From: Alphaproteobacteria bacterium
GTDB taxonomy: Bacteria; Pseudomonadota; Alphaproteobacteria; Acetobacterales; Acetobacteraceae
Direction of reading: 5' to 3'
Assembly (NCBI GenBank): GCA_013298245.1
Contig: JAAFHD010000263.1
Span: 1 to 5,629, forward strand
Length of the DNA stretch: 5,629 nt
In this document: piece by piece, positions 5,035 to 5,629 of the stretch
Position numbering within the stretch: the stretch's first letter is position 1
Layout: every line of letters starts with the position of its first letter
Translations under genes and position numbers: made by a program
The notes under the pieces: model-generated
The model's database searches: none
Seen by the model: only the letters and a program-made list of their open reading frames with translations
Told to the model about the DNA's origin: nothing

Positions 5035-5629
5035 TCAGACGATCTTCGTGCGCACCGTGCCCACGCCCTCGACCACGCCTTCCAGCACATCGCCGCGCAC
5101 GACGGCCGCCACACCTTCCGGCGTGCCGGTCATGATCAGGTCGCCCGGCGCCAGTTCCACCAGTTCCGACAGGTTCGCGATCACTTCCGGCACCGACCAG
5201 ATCAGCTTGGACAGGTCAGAGGTCTGCGTGACCTTGCCGTTCACGCGCAGTTCGATCAGCCCCTTGGCGGGGTTCACGCCGGCGGCGGGCACCAGCAGGC
5301 CCATCGGCGCGGATTGGTCGAAGCCCTTGCCCATATCCCAGGGGCGGCCGGTCTTCTTGGCCTCGTTCTGGATGTCGCGGCGGGTCATGTCCAGGCCGGC
5401 GCAATAGCCCCAGACGTGGTTCAGCGCATTGGCCACCGAGATGGACTTGCCGCCGGTGCCGATGGCCACGACCAGCTCCATTTCGTGGTGCAGGGACTTG
5501 GTGACCGTGGGGTAGGGCATGTCGGCATCGTTGATGACGACCGAGTCTGCCGGCTTGGCGAAATAGAAGGGCGGCTCGCGCGTCGGATCGCTGCCCATTT
5601 CGATCGCGTGCTCGGCATAGTTGCGGCCG
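5035..5629 (-). CDS. Fumarylacetoacetate hydrolase family protein, N-terminus cut by right edge
   Basis: Metal-dependent C-C bond hydrolase or decarboxylase fold (COG0179 type), cytoplasmic. The 198 or so visible codons start in the conserved [12 protein letters not shown]; roughly 30 N-terminal residues are missing. Seen: YFAKP, the metal-binding pair in LHHEMEL (codons at 5473-5493), the third acidic ligand in AGLDMTRRD (Asp codon 5389-5391), [17 protein letters not shown], and TGTPEGVA near the end. The sequence between LDMTRRDIQ and KGFD resembles fumarylpyruvate and acylpyruvate hydrolases (NagK- and FAHD1-like) more than true fumarylacetoacetase, which is longer. The exact substrate cannot be fixed from sequence. 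It stops with TGA at 5037-5035, 75 bp before the arginase-family gene on the same strand. The two probably form an operon, with the hairpins in between able to tune their ratio. Confidence 0.93.
   Translation of the reverse strand, partial: GRNYAEHAIEMGSDPTREPPFYFAKPADSVVINDADMPYPTVTKSLHHEMELVVAIGTGGKSISVANALNHVWGYCAGLDMTRRDIQNEAKKTGRPWDMGKGFDQSAPMGLLVPAAGVNPAKGLIELRVNGKVTQTSDLSKLIWSVPEVIANLSELVELAPGDLIMTGTPEGVAAVVRGDVLEGVVEGVGTVRTKIV

Noticed and set aside
1..5629. CRISPR arrays, tRNA/rRNA genes, insertion sequences, toxin-antitoxin or phage genes
   Set aside because: No regularly spaced repeats, no tRNA-like cloverleaf in the short gaps, and no transposase-like or phage-like coding sequence. 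All gaps are under 120 bp.

Overview
The window is GC-rich, densely coding and free of mobile-element signs. Gene content and start contexts (compact intergenic gaps, almost no Shine-Dalgarno sequences, TA-rich hexamers just upstream of ATG) suggest an alphaproteobacterial chromosome. A Rhodospirillales/Acetobacteraceae-type organism is my best guess, by impression only, without any search. All seven genes look intact apart from the two cut by the window edges.

Layout, left to right. (1) 1-1140, minus: N-terminal 380 codons of uvrB (nucleotide excision repair helicase); the rest lies left of the window. (2) 1141-1254: divergent intergenic region. (3) 1255-2025, plus: stand-alone EAL-domain protein, a predicted cyclic-di-GMP phosphodiesterase with all catalytic residues kept. 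(4) 2041-2382, plus: small TfoX N-domain protein, 15 bp after the EAL gene. (5) 2383-3333, minus: hslO (redox-regulated chaperone Hsp33), convergent with the TfoX gene; the two stop codons touch with no spacer. (6) 3390-4004, plus: PaiB-like FMN-binding split-barrel protein, divergent from hslO over 56 bp. (7) 4005-4050: short convergent gap with a GC hairpin. (8) 4051-4959, minus: arginase/agmatinase-family protein with two altered active-site positions. (9) 4960-5034: 75 bp gap with two RNA hairpins. (10) 5035-5629, minus: fumarylacetoacetate-hydrolase-family enzyme, N-terminus cut by the right edge.

Functional reading. The left part is housekeeping and stress related (DNA repair, Hsp33) with a c-di-GMP enzyme and a TfoX-like protein in a probable two-gene unit. 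The right part looks like a catabolic pair transcribed leftward: FAH-type hydrolase then ureohydrolase-like protein. The features most worth a second look are here. The ureohydrolase has Gly where the family's first metal-binding His sits and Thr where the substrate-binding Glu sits. Its start codon also lies inside one arm of a perfect 12-bp inverted repeat, so the start could be hidden in an mRNA hairpin. A second theme is a TANNNT-like hexamer ending exactly 6 nt before the ATG of several genes, as expected for promoters making leaderless mRNAs. I see no CRISPR, tRNA, rRNA, insertion sequence or clearly novel multi-gene system.
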